NCBI GenBank assembly: GCA_019828545.1 | Contig: JACVRA010000349.1 | Span: 1 to 64,000, forward strand | From: Paracamarosporium sp. OC-R06-R3 | Lineage: Eukaryota > Ascomycota > Dothideomycetes > Pleosporales > Didymosphaeriaceae | Length of the DNA: 64,000 nucleotides | Reading direction: 5' to 3' | Shown here: piece after piece, positions 1-10,820 of the stretch | Layout: each line of letters opens with the position of its first letter | Numbering within the stretch: the stretch's first letter is position 1 | Notes under the pieces: model-generated | What the model was told of the DNA's origin: nothing | Databases searched by the model: none | Seen by the model: the letters and a program-made list of their open reading frames with translations, nothing else | Program-made: the position numbers and the translations under genes

Positions 1-545
1 TACGAAAGGAGACAGAAAAGCTACTGAGCTATCTACAGCTGGGAGCTGGCTATATGGGTGGACCTGATCCGCGTTGCCAAGATCCTACTCGTTTGAGCTC
101 CTGACGATCATAGCCCAACTAAGCCCCTAAGGCTTAATATGATTAGTTAGTCCCCAGCCTCGTTACAATTTTCCTAGTAAAACGCGTGCATTGGCTGAAT
201 CCGTGCATTGGGTGCACGGACACGTTATTCCTCGCCGTGACGCATTTACAAGGGTTCAGAACGGGTTGCCTCATGTGTACGTCGGAACATGCACACATGT
301 GGCACAACCAATACGACACATTGGTAAGCCATATGTCACACGGAAATAATGGGGATAATAGTAGTGGTAAGATTTATATGCGAGGTCTGCGTTTATTCGT
401 TCGCCCAGTCGATCTTACCGTATTACAGCTTGGCACGCTGTTTTACACAAAAGTCACCTTTAATAATCGAGCGCTTAAAAATGTATATATCTAGGTATTC
501 CTCTCAAAATCTTTCGGTCGTACTATCTCATATTATTCCCACGCC
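1..545. other. Intergenic, no supported gene
   Basis: No reading frame here has a convincing start, splice pattern or family signature. The last 100 bases or so are the 5' flank of the SDR gene that starts at 546; no clear TATA box was seen. Confidence 0.5.
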
Positions 546-1375
546 ATGGTCCTCAAAACAACAGTCCTGATCACGGGTGCTAACAGAGGCCTCGGACTTG
601 GTCTCACAGAACGTTTTCTAGCGAAACCGTCGCACATCGTGATCGCGGCTGTGCGTAACCCAGGTCATCCAACTGCTCAGGCCTTGCAAAACCTGCCCAT
701 AGGTCTCGACACACAGCTCATTGTCGTGAAAATCGACGCCAGTATTGAGAAGGATGCACACGACGCTATTGCGGAGCTGCAGCAGAAACATGGAATCCAG
801 CACTTTGACATCATAATTGCAAATGCGGGCGTGGCATATATCTATCCCACTGTTGCAGATGTCAAAATAACGGACATCAAGGCCCACATGGAGCCGAATG
901 TGTATGGTGTTATAGCATTGTATCAAGCTACTCGGGGGTTGTTAAAGAAGGCGGCGCACGAACCTATATTCATGATCATGGGGTCATCAGCTGGACTTCT
1001 AGTGTGAGTATCTTTCTTCTACGCACGCCTCAAACTTTTCGCTACATTCCGTTCCTGTTCTGTTTTGTTAATGAGATCTCTAGCAACCACCTCCCTATAC
1101 CCAACGCTGCTTACGCACCTACCAAGACGGTACTCAACTGGTACACTAGACGCATCGATGCCGAGGACGACTGGCTCAACTGCTTTTCTATTGACCCTGG
1201 ACATGTGCAGACGGATCTGGGCGATGCGGCGGCACAGGCTGTGGGCATGGGTGACCATGCTCCTACGACGATCCAGGAATCCTGTGATGGCATGATGCAG
1301 TTGCTAGCAAAAGCTTCCAAGAAGGAATATGGTGGAAAGCTAATTGTTTATACTGGAGAGATTTCAGAATGGTAA
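546..1375 (+). CDS. Short-chain dehydrogenase/reductase, norsolorinic acid ketoreductase-like
   Basis: Two exons, 546-1003 and 1084-1375, are joined across an 80-bp intron (GTGAGT donor, CTAG acceptor) and give a 249-residue protein, normal for a classical SDR. The sequence shows the dinucleotide-binding motif TGANRGLG near residue 10, the ANAG motif near residue 95, a serine-rich strand (MGSSAG) before the intron and the catalytic YAPTK (YxxxK) just after it. Family knowledge: NAD(P)H-dependent ketone reduction in the cytosol; the arrangement resembles fungal Nor-1-type ketoreductases and the small SDRs annotated after them. The substrate cannot be read from sequence. The start is a clear ATG in the context CGCCATGG. 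No polyketide synthase is nearby, so a role in a polyketide pathway is not supported by context. Confidence 0.85.
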
Positions 1376-2062
1376 AGAGAATTCTACCATGTTTTTGTTT
1401 CTTCGATTATAGAAAATCTAAGCGTTATTTATATAAAACAACAATTTTCACTCTGTTGTCCAAAACCGAATTTATAAGCAGCCCGACTCCAAATCGAATC
1501 AACAAAGCTTTTTGGTACAAGATGAAGTTTTTTCCTTTTTCTTTCTTTTTTTTTCACGACCTATCCGACACACGGGAAGGTATCCTATTGTGAAATACCT
1601 CCACAGGCTATAGAAGTCACTTATCGATCAGTCTCGGTTTAAAACGACTATTTCCGGTCAGGTGAATTTAGGGATCCATCGCGGCTCGCTCTTTGTGGTA
1701 CGTTTCCCAAGAAGCTCTGTGGAGAAGCCAGGGGTGCGCATAACCGCACAAGCTTTACTTAATACAACGCCCGATAATTGAAAACTTTTGAGTTATCGCA
1801 CGAAAGTATATCTCACAGCAATCTGTGTATTTTGTAATGAGGGGAGTAGGGTGTGTACATATGCACGGTATTTCAAGGGCCGCCAACAGTATTGTAAACT
1901 GAGCACAACGTACAAAAAAAGCAGATGACAGATTTGCATCTAAAACTTTTTCACTTGTGTTTGCTTGGAAAATGCAGATTTAGAATTCCATTCCAGCTAC
2001 CTCCCGCCCCTCGATTCAGGGTTTAACGCTCTATCTATAATCTGCTGTGCTCTCTATGCAGC
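1376..2062. other. AT-rich intergenic, convergent 3' ends
   Basis: This stretch separates two convergently transcribed genes. It is AT-rich with short homopolymer runs (for example T-runs near 1545-1555) and holds no supported reading frame. Confidence 0.5.
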
Positions 2063-3160
2063 CTAACTATCCACATCCCTCGTATCCTCTTCCATTCTAT
2101 CCCTCAACGGCGGGATCACACGGCCTCCCTTGAGCCTTTGCACAGTAACCCTCTTCTCAGCGCGGACAAGATAAGCTAAACTTTGACGCGGTAGTTGAGC
2201 CTGAGTTCCTAGAGGGGACACAACGCGATGAAGTGAGTTTCGAAGCAATCCACCAGTCCACTCTGTGAGCGTATCTGCGATGTTGATGAGAGCGCAGCCT
2301 GGCTGTGGCCGGATGTAATGCCAGTTCTCATCTACATTCGCCGGTCCAGCGGGTAAGACTTGAAGCCCGCCAGCGACATTAAAAAGGAGCGTGATGATGC
2401 CGATATCTGTGTGGCCTCCAAAATTGATACGACGAGGGTCTTTCATTGACTGCGCCGGGTTCAAAAGTAGACGCACAGTCGTAGCGGATGGTTTGTCCAA
2501 GGCACAACGTGCGGCTAGTGTGCCTAGTAGGAGATTGAGGTGTTTGTCTAAGTGACCAAATATAACACTGACCGCGGCAAACGCAGCTTGAAAGAAGCCG
2601 CGACAGTCATTACGGCTGGATTTGATGGGCTTGGGATTGGACAGAGGGGGGATGCTTCCTAGTATATCATCTTGGCTTAGGGTATACACCTCTATGCTGT
2701 CTCTAGTATTGTCGTCAACCCTCAGCATGCCCTTCCGCTTGTACCTAATTAATGCGAGTCAGTCTAACTCCCTTTTCCTCCTCATGCACTGCATTTTTTT
2801 ACATATAGGTTTTGCTTACCCTATCAAGCTACGCGGAGCATCACAAGCATACTTTTCGAGGGTTTGTTGGTCGAGAGTCAAGGTTTTCTCGATCAGGTCA
2901 AACATTATTGCGCCATATTGCAACAAGGCTTCTCCCTGCTGAGATTCATTGAGGTCGAGGAAAAGAAAACCCTCTTCCCTGCATGCTTGATAGAGTCTCG
3001 AAGATTCTTCGTTCATTCCAGCTTGAAGCTCGTCAAGTGATATCGTAGGGATGTTGGCTACAGGAACCGTTGAGTCAGACGGAAAACAGAATATCTGGAA
3101 AAGTATGTTGATGTAGGCATGGTGTATACGAGGAAGCGATTGTGTGTCTGGCGAAATCAA
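2063..3160 (-). CDS. 2OG-Fe(II) oxygenase, isopenicillin-N-synthase-like; 5' end unresolved
   Basis: Two exons on the minus strand, 3160-2820 and 2744-2063, joined over a 75-bp intron (2745-2819), restore the family stretch GYKRKGMLRV. The C-terminal exon carries the iron ligands HTD (in GGHTDIG) and a distal His (LHRVV), and the 2-oxoglutarate-binding RQS. The N-terminal exon has the DIOX_N type sequence around IPTISLDELQ. Family knowledge: non-haem iron dioxygenases that hydroxylate, desaturate or cyclise small molecules in the cytosol. Odd point: the open frame upstream begins only with TTG, with no in-frame ATG before codon ~63, so either a small 5' exon is hidden or the start is lost. 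An ATG at 3120 sits one base out of frame, which would fit a frameshift. About 340 residues are visible, close to full length. Function of the domain is sure; gene integrity is not. Confidence 0.7.
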
Positions 3161-3815
3161 GGCACGGTAGGTAGTGCATACAGTAATAATAACACCTCTT
3201 CCTAGATTACTTATGTGGCACAGGGATCACTTTGTTAGCGCTTATTAGAAAAGTAATTAAATAACAAGTTGTTGTTAAGGTGATATATTGCCCGCAACAG
3301 GACTACATGATATATATACAAGGCCTGATAGTACAGAGAGCTACGTAGTTAAAGTCCTAATTATTTATCCTGTTTCTGTTAACCTGTGTCCTCTATATAC
3401 TTGATCACACATGCGCTGCTTAGACTCGCTGATCCCGCCGCTTCCGCTGCCGCTGCCCCAGCTTCGCCACTGCGGCGAAAACGTCCTGCGGGGAATGACA
3501 GCTTAAAGGAAGGTAAAGGTAAATCTCTCCCACTCTACCAGTATATGATGATATGATGTGATCTTGTGCAGTGTAACAGTGCAACGTCACCCGCCTGCGC
3601 CCCAACGCCCGCAGCGGCGTAGGGCTTGGCAGTAGGCAACCAATGCACCCTCAGGCCGCTGCTCAAGCATTGGCTTCCGAGCTTTACCCACCAAGCAACA
3701 ACCTACAGAAGCTTGCGCTCACTCGATTCGCATAACGATAAACACAGTGGTGACCTGAAGTCAAACTTGCTCTGCAGTACACCAAAATATTCAGCGTCTC
3801 ACCAGTCAATCAACC
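3161..3815. other. Intergenic, divergent promoter region
   Basis: This gap lies between the 2OG oxygenase (minus) and the thioesterase-like gene (plus). The part at 3240-3420 is clearly AT-rich. Frames here start with non-ATG codons and match nothing known. A GC-richer stretch at 3430-3480 contains a simple imperfect GCCGC repeat. Confidence 0.45.
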
Positions 3816-4626
3816 ATGTCACTAAAATTCCAAGTCAGCCCAATGGAGGTAATGAACCTTGAATCTTCGTCTTCTTCGACGAAATTGATTACGCTACCAA
3901 CGGATATATGTATTGGTTTCGGTATTTACTTTGCGTCTTGTCGGATGTTCGCATCCCTAACACCGGCAAAGGGAGTTCCGGGGGTCTACTGGCGTGCTTG
4001 ATGACGGAGCATGCTGTCTTGCACGCCGCTCTAAATTCAAACATGAAGTATCAGACAGACGTCCGTTCGGCTCATATCCACTTCTATCGTCCCATATTCC
4101 CAGCTAAAGACCCCGCATTCAACTTCAGCTTCGAGAGGGCAGCATTGGGAAAGGATGGTTAACCTTTCACATAGAGTTGACTCAAGGACGCGACGTAAAA
4201 GTGGTAGCTTCAGTAGACATCATGTAGGTCTCAGTGCCGCGATCCCCAGGATACGCCGTAATTGATAGGTCTCACAGAGTCAGTAATTTTACGATACTCG
4301 GGAAGACACTGCCAAAGAATTGGCAGTTGTCGCCTCCCGCCCATGCAGTGGACCTTACCAAGCTCGAGGCTTTGGATGACCCCGAGTGGGCATGTTACCA
4401 TACTGCCTTCCATCCTAACGGTTTCCGAAGAGGTATGGCCTACATCAAATATTACATTCCGCGCAAGATACCATCCCGAATTAAGTTCGTTGAGCAATGG
4501 GTAACGCCGGGCTGGGACTGCACTCCAGGTGGGTCCCGGGACGCCACCATCAAGAAAGCGAAATGGACAAACGAATTATTGAGATCTCATGTTAGAAGTG
4601 AGACTATGGAATTAACTATGACTTGA
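3816..4626 (+). pseudogene. Thioesterase-like (fungal hotdog acyl-CoA thioesterase family), frameshifted
   Basis: Three exons can be traced: 3816-3921, 3972-4223 and 4278-4626. Intron 1 (3922-3971) has a CTAAC branch and AAAG acceptor, intron 2 (4224-4277) GTAGGT and CACAG. The product would be about 235 residues with the family pattern: an N-terminal segment ending CIGF, a GG-containing turn, the strand HIHFYRP, a C-terminal segment around LPKNWQL and a terminal WTNELL. Within exon 2 the frame changes by one base near 4147 in a GGG run: upstream reads to a stop at 4160, downstream continues in another frame with good similarity to the pattern (LTFHIELTQ). That is a disabling indel unless it is a sequencing error. 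Family knowledge: cytosolic acyl-CoA thioesterases or fungal relatives of unknown substrate. The start ATG has a good context (CAACCATGTC). Confidence 0.65.
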
Positions 4627-5262
4627 GGAATCGCACATCCATAGCAGTGAGTTATGATCAGCGTAAAGAGATCCGAACAAGTTGCACTCTTGGGCTACAA
4701 TCGACTTTGATTCCATCATGCTATCGTTAGATAGAGCCAAGAGAATAGCCATGTGCGATAGAACCCACGACGAGGGACTACCTGGTCCGTTACCTAGGAT
4801 GTATAAGGCGCTGTTTGATAAACCGTCAGGTTAACAAAACATACAGGGAAGATCAGCAGTCAGCCTGAGGTCCCTGTCAACTGCACCGCAATTCGTTAGG
4901 TGCCTATTAGGGTGCGGTCCAACAGCCACATGGAACTTCGGTCGCTGCTGAACGTCGCTTCGCCAAGAATGTAGGTTGACAACTGTGCCGCAATGTACGC
5001 CCTTACTACGCCAACAGCGTGTTCTCCGGAAATGATGAAGGCGCATGATGTTTCAAGCGAGTGCTAAAAATGAATAGGCACAAGATGCGGGGTAAGACTG
5101 TGTACATGTGGATGACATAAGCTTGATGCCAAATAGATGTCAACCCATCTTACCTCCCAACGTTTCCCCCGTGTCTCGCTTGAAGTCGCTGACACTTGCC
5201 ACCAACTCTTGCGACATACCTTGGCCCTACCTTCTTCGTCGTATTAAAGTCCTGAACATATC
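4627..5262. other. Intergenic, no supported gene
   Basis: No frame has support. The last 150 bases form the 5' flank of the gene at 5263. Confidence 0.5.
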
Positions 5263-6345
5263 ATGGCATCGTTTAGATTTGTTTTCGTTGCGTTGACCTC
5301 AGTAACCTTTTTCTCTTATTTACTTTACCAACGATCCTGTACAAGCAAATCGATACGGCCTAGTACTACTCTCGGAATATCTCTTAGTGCAGACCATGGA
5401 GTTGTATCCGTTCGAGAGGAAGATGGGAAATTTCGCGATATAGGCAAGGTCAAAGGCGACACCGCGTATCTAGATCTCATGAAACGCCTTTCTCTACAAA
5501 ATTTGGAACATCCTTGGTGCGTCTATTCGATAGATCTTCCCAGAATAAGAGCTAATACTGTTCATAGTCCGCCATATGGTAGCATGGAAGACCAGTGGGA
5601 CGATCAGCCGCGGCAGATTTTGAGGAGCATTCGAAAAGGTTTTGGTCTGCCTGCCTCTTCCGATGTGGCTATCTTGGCTTCTGTAGTGCGAAAACTCGTC
5701 AAAATTGCAGGACCCTCTTCCTCCACCGTTATCAGCTACTCCGCGTTGCCTGGTCTATATCAAGACGATATTGCTGATGTTGCGACATATCTCGGCATTC
5801 GTGTGCTTCCGGGCAATCATTGCTACGCACCACATACGATAACAGCTGCATACGCTGGACATAATATGGGTCTCTGTGAAAGCTTCACAAATAAGGAAAA
5901 GTGTACGGAGGAAGGACTGAGCCTTCCAGTTCACCATACTTTACTCATTGAGTTTTCAGAAAACGCCCTATTACTGCAAGCCAAACTTATGCGCGAGGCC
6001 TACGATCTTGCTGGGGAGAACAGGGACATAGCAACCTTCTTTGACATGGATAATTCCGATCCATCGAATCCGGACGTTTTCGCAAAGATCCGTGACCTTG
6101 TTACGCAGGTCGTGCGTTCAAAGTACGTCAGCATTCCACATCCTCCAAAGATTATCACAGTCATTATGACTGGACGCCCTGATAGAGTGAGTGATGCCGC
6201 GTTTCAAAGAGCGATCAAGGACGGAATCAAGGCATCAGGTTGTGAAGCCGACATACTTGATAGCAATCCAGGCTATATTTCATCTAGAGGCGCTGCGGAG
6301 CTTGCTTGGAGAGCACTAATGCTACATGAACAAGCCGAATTGTAA
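5263..6345 (+). CDS. Hypothetical membrane-anchored protein, possibly actin-like-ATPase related
   Basis: A single-exon frame of 360 residues starts with ATG and carries a hydrophobic segment at residues 4-22 that looks like a signal anchor or signal peptide. The segment near residues 38-55 (LGISLSADHGVVSVREEDG) resembles the phosphate-1 strand of Hsp70/actin-type ATPases, and the C-terminal third has an ITVIMTGRPDRV strand followed by a SSRGAAELAWRA helix, which recalls the phosphate-2/adenosine region (GG-less) and the closing helix of that fold. These likenesses are my reading and not a domain hit. Cysteines are few. Neighbours give no pathway. It could equally be an orphan fungal family; I am sure it is a gene, not what it does. 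Confidence 0.75.
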   Translation: MASFRFVFVALTSVTFFSYLLYQRSCTSKSIRPSTTLGISLSADHGVVSVREEDGKFRDIGKVKGDTAYLDLMKRLSLQNLEHPWCVYSIDLPRIRANTVHSPPYGSMEDQWDDQPRQILRSIRKGFGLPASSDVAILASVVRKLVKIAGPSSSTVISYSALPGLYQDDIADVATYLGIRVLPGNHCYAPHTITAAYAGHNMGLCESFTNKEKCTEEGLSLPVHHTLLIEFSENALLLQAKLMREAYDLAGENRDIATFFDMDNSDPSNPDVFAKIRDLVTQVVRSKYVSIPHPPKIITVIMTGRPDRVSDAAFQRAIKDGIKASGCEADILDSNPGYISSRGAAELAWRALMLHEQAEL

Positions 6346-8135
6346 TATAAGGTTCCTGTCAGTAAGGGGCAAACGACGCTCGCTACATGCAACCTGAGCA
6401 CATATAGATAGGAACGGAAGCGTCATGAGTATGCATTGGAGAAACACCATACGGAAAAAATATGACAGGAAGGGTTAAGGGCTCGCTACACAGCCTAGCT
6501 GCCTAGAAGAGCCCTATTACCAGAGCTTTTACTGTGCCTACTTCCGCATAGATAACACCATCACTGAGTTTTGTATGCTAAGATATAGGCTGACTTAAAT
6601 ACTGCACGCGCAAGCATGCGCTACACGAGTTTCTCAGCGACAGCACAGAGGCGGAGATACACTCCACCGTAGTTCGTGTAACAAGAAGAGCAACGGTTTT
6701 CGGCAGCCGTGCATATCTGGTTTTGAGCATCCTTCGATGAGAAAGTTTCACTAAATTTCGGATGACTTCTGCTAGCTATGCGCCTTGCTTGCTCGCTATA
6801 AATTGTAATCTTTCCGCAGCTAGGCTTACTCTTACCACTGCCGTGCGCAAGTCCTGAGAAGCTGACTTCTTTGGTATTTGCTCCCTATGTATGTGAAAGT
6901 ATCGTGTACTCGGGAATATCGTCGCCGAGTAAGTCACTAGTCAGACTAAGCTTGCCCATGTTTTGGTATTGTAGTAATCTCATCTTAATCCCTTGCGCAA
7001 CGGATATGAGTGCAGCCGACAAAAAGCCAAGAAACCACGGTGCAGCTGGGGTGCTGCCTGTTAAAGTGCTAACAAAGTAACGGACGTGTAAGACCTGACG
7101 TGATGAATGGGCACCTACGGCGCAGGCCTTCTGGGGTGGTTTCTTTTAAGTATGCTATCATATGAAAGAACTCTGAAGGTGTACAGTATCGAGGTTAGGC
7201 TTCGTAAGCACAGCCTTACAAGTCAAATGAGAAATACTTCATGTTCTAATTCGCCGTAACTACGGTATCGCCGCTATCGATAGAAGGCAGAGGCACTTGG
7301 GGCACATTTTGTAATGTCGCGATCTTGTAAGCTATATGCACTGCCCCTTTAAAGCGCTATGCTTATTTGGGAAGTGTCTTTCTGAGCAGCTGTGCGCTTA
7401 GGATGACTGAAGTGTAGGAACGTGAAGTTTTGTTGGGCCTTTTCTAGGCTATAGTATTTAGTTACAGATACGCGATGCTAACTGCGTGACCTGGCCGCTA
7501 GTTGCCACATTCCACGTGACTGAGAAACCTCCCGTGCCTCCAAGGCAGCACGGAGCGGTCCTTTTGGAAACCGGGAATTAAAAAGGAGATAAAGAAGAGC
7601 TACTAGACTGTTTGAGCTCTAGTCCGTTTCGCCCCGTGTGTGCCATGCACCCGTAGTTTACTACGGGGCGAACTTACGAACTGCCTTTCGTTCGTTTACT
7701 GCTGCCTCTTACCCAAGGTCCGGTGATTTGCCATCTGGAAAAGTTCCACAAACATTAATCTTTGGCCTACTGTGCCACAATAACGCCTGCTGCCGCCAGC
7801 CCTCCGCAGCCCCATCATGCATGGCGGAACTCCGCTCGGACGACTTTTCGAGCCGCGTATCCCGTATATAATGCTCTGTCGTTTCGAGACTCGGTTTAGT
7901 GAACACGTCTGGTTCCTTTGTCTCCGGCTAAGTGTACGCCACCAGAGGATCTGTCAAAGAGTTAGTCAATTGGTCAACAATATCACCTTGGGAATGTGAT
8001 TGGCTGCAGCGTCACGTGGCACAAACTCACAAAGGCATTAGCGCTTCTGCTGCCTCCCCTACTCACCTTTGTCGTCGAAGATCCAAATAGCGTGGTCGAC
8101 CCACCTTCGCATGCTGCATAACTGGCACTTTGAAC
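6346..8135. other. Long intergenic region, no supported gene
   Basis: About 1.8 kb with only short frames that use non-ATG starts or lack family signatures. I see no tRNA-like cloverleaf and no terminal inverted repeats. The part near 8000-8135 is the promoter of the SDR gene at 8136. Confidence 0.5.
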
Positions 8136-9183
8136 ATGCCTTTCCATCCCGACACTCTCCCCGATCTGACGGGCAAGGTGTTCATAGTCACAGGAGGAAA
8201 TTCTGGCATGTAAGCTTTGCTCCCTTCTCACCCTAGCACTCTCACTTTTCACCGCGAATGACAAGAATCAATCCGCTAATCTCGCCCTTCTAAACCGCAG
8301 CGGCTACTACACGGTAGCCCACCTCGCAGAACATGGCGCCCATGTGTACATGTGCGCCCGGAACCCAAAAAAGGGCGCAGATGCTATCGCCGAAATCAAG
8401 AAGATGTATCCCGCAGCCCAGGTAGACCTACTGCAGGTCGACTTCATGGACCTCACCAGCGTCGTGGCGGCGGCAAAGCATTTTCTCACGCTCGAGACCG
8501 CGCTGCACGGCCTGGTCAACAACGCAGGCATCATGGGAACGCCGTTTGAAATGACTAAAGACGGTCACGAAGCGCAGTGGCAGACCAACTACCTGGCCCA
8601 CTGGGTGCTTACCGACCACTTGCTTCCGGTGATGCTCCAGACGTCCAAGTCGCTGCCGGCTGGAAGCGTGCGTCTCGTAAACCTCACCTCGTCGGGTCAC
8701 CTGAGCGCACCTAAGGTTGGCATTAACTTCGAGGACCTAGATAACAAGAATGGCAGCGTGTGGCACCGCTACGGCCAAAGCAAGCTAGCCAATATCCTGC
8801 ACACCAAGACTCTGCATGCTAAATATGGCCCTGGCTCCCTTAGCGCCCGTAACGGGGACGGCGAGATCTGGACCTCGTGCGTCCATCCCGGTATAGTCGA
8901 GACAAACCTTGCCGATGGAGTGAGCCCTTCTCCCATAACAAAGGTCTTCTCCGTCTTGCGCCTTATTGGTATGATATTGCCGGCCAATAAGGGCTCGTAC
9001 ACGAGCTTGTTCTGTGTGGCGAGTCAGGACATGAAGGCCGCGGAGAGCGGCGGTTATCTCGAGATCTTCAAGCGTTTCGGTGAGCCAAAACGGCAGAGCG
9101 GTCCTGCGAAGGATGCGAAGCTCGCGGAGAAGTTGGAGACATATACTAGGGAGGTCATGAAGAAGGAAGGGTGGGTGCAGTAA
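8136..9183 (+). CDS. Short-chain dehydrogenase, retinol dehydrogenase/WWOX-like
   Basis: Exons 8136-8209 and 8301-9183 join over a 91-bp intron (GTAAGC donor, CGCAG acceptor) that splits the cofactor motif, giving TGGNSGIG at about residues 19-26. The 318-residue product then has NNAGIMG near residue 125, a serine strand (NLTSSGH), and YGQSK as the catalytic YxxxK, followed by VHPGIVETNL. This is the layout of the retinol-dehydrogenase-like/WW-domain-oxidoreductase-like SDRs, NADP-dependent enzymes with hydrophobic alcohols or ketones as usual substrates. The start ATG is in frame with the motif 18 codons later, as expected. It is the only intact enzyme in the surrounding relic-rich 5 kb, so it may be the survivor of an older gene group (inference). 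Confidence 0.88.
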
Positions 9184-9589
9184 TGGCGTAAGATGGCTCC
9201 CTTCTTTCTCCATCATACTGATAGACTCATGGTCTACATGATGTAATGATGCCGTTTCCCTTGTCAAGCATTTACATTTATCTGATACCTTTTAATCGGA
9301 GATTGTGAGCTACGGAAGCAGCAGTGTCAAATTCAACTTCTTTGGCTCGTCTTTTCCCGTTGATTATAAACAAAACCAACGCAAAGACGTGCCTTACAAT
9401 GATTTCTTGGTTGTGAATCCAGACCCTTGTATTGTATCGATCAAGAACTTTATGCGCGACTAGGTGGATATCCCAAGATGAGCATACAGGTAGGAGTACT
9501 AGCGCTGGTACAATCAACTTCTTTCCGTTGACGCGCCCTCACTTGATTTTTATTTCGTGTCATAGAAACTGCTATACCTGTGCAGGAGC

Positions 9590-9814
9590 GTCTTTCGCAG
9601 CCAGATCCGCCTGATACTTCTCCGTCAACTCCGTCCGAGCCTTCACCTGAAAAGGATCCGACCACCTGGAGAAAGTCTCTTCGATGGCGATGTTCTAGGC
9701 GGCGGAAGGGGCGAAGATTTCGACTAATCGGTTGATCGTGCGGGTGCGGCCTATTTCCACAAAGCGCAGAGCGAGGGCGCAACTTTGGGCTGTGGCTTCT
9801 TGCTGGGATTTCAT
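9590..9814 (-). pseudogene. Possible small hypothetical gene interrupted by a TAG stop
   Basis: From an ATG at 9814 the minus strand reads 39 coherent codons (motif ALRFVEIGRTRTINRLVEIF), then TAG, then about 35 more codons in the same frame (motif FSRWSDPFQVKARTELTEKY) ending at another TAG near 9590. Amino-acid make-up on both sides of the first stop looks like real protein, which suggests a nonsense change. No intron of plausible size removes the stop. I do not recognise the family. It may instead be a chance frame. Confidence 0.3.
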
Positions 9815-10087
9815 GGTCTATGGATAGTTGGATAGGCTGGCTGGAATCAACGACTAACTAGGGCTCATGGAATGCACTTGAGCTATGTTCAGGTAGCAGA
9901 TAATTCGGATAATAGGCTAGGTCATGGAGTCGAGTACTTTTCCTGCCCAACATGGATACATCACAAAGGTCAAAGTTCCCACCGAAGAACTCCGACAGAC
10001 AGGTTGCGTCTATAGATTCGATCTTTCGGAAGGTAGATGCGTTTGGGGGAGTTTCCATTATGAGAACCCGGCCCGGCGTTACTGGGA

Positions 10088-10462
10088 CACTCGGACCGGG
10101 ATGCATAAACAACGCCCCAGCAATCTTTCGAAGACGCCGCCATCCTCGGAGCCTTGTTCTCTCATCAGCCCACCTTATCCCAGATCCCAGACGTGATCCG
10201 TCTTTTCTGCGCACTCCGCCAGCCCCGCGTCAACGCGATTCGTGAGCGCTCCGCACGCGTTGGAGCAGTTTGGGTGCTCCCAGACGGCGACCGCCAAAGG
10301 AAGCGCGATGCGATACTCCGCGGCACCGAGATCGATCCCAATTCTGAATTTCCGAATCCATATTCGGACCTCGGGGTCAGGCAGTGGCTTTATGGATATG
10401 ATGTGTTTAACGAGGCACACAAGGCGTGGGAGGAGTATGTAGCTGGGCAAGGAATGGAATGA
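10088..10462 (+). pseudogene. C-terminal remnant of an FAD-dependent monooxygenase (salicylate hydroxylase-like)
   Basis: The frame 10109-10462 reads TTPQQSFEDAAILGALFSH, then a stretch with LRQPRVNAIRERS, and ends WLYGYDVFNEAHKAWEEY. This is the C-terminal pattern of group A flavoprotein monooxygenases: the GDAAHATTPHQG..A..EDA flavin-binding block followed by LR.PR and a YGYD tail. Here the block is damaged: only LG-like and DA residues are left before a TAA at 10106-10108, and nothing of the N-terminal GxGxxG Rossmann region is seen upstream. I read it as a truncated relic of about 115 codons. Known family activity is NAD(P)H- and O2-dependent hydroxylation of aromatic rings. Confidence 0.55.
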
Positions 10463-10820
10463 GGTGAAGCTGTGGGGTAGGCGTTAAGGCGGTGCTTGCT
10501 AGATTTCTACTGTCAGAAGGCAGTCAATCAAGATTCTAGTGAGATGAATAAAAGTTCTAGCTTAAACTGACGAAAATTGTGTTTCATGAACACTTCGGAG
10601 GATAGTCGTTGGAGATAGCCATACACCTGAATGCACCTACTTCTCGTAACTGAATTCATCAATTCAGTGCCATGCTTGCTATATATGTCACAGCATGTCC
10701 CTAAGTTCCCAGGGCAACGCCGTTAAGACGCCTTTACTCCAGCTCGCATGTACGCCGGTCACGTAGCTCAGCCCAAGGAAAGTTACCTTGGCCACCACCC
10801 AAAGAAGCTCAGCTCGGTGT

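Noticed and set aside
9924..10245. Open frames on the plus strand before the FAD monooxygenase relic
   Set aside because: They have no family likeness and run in a different frame from the recognisable monooxygenase C-terminus.
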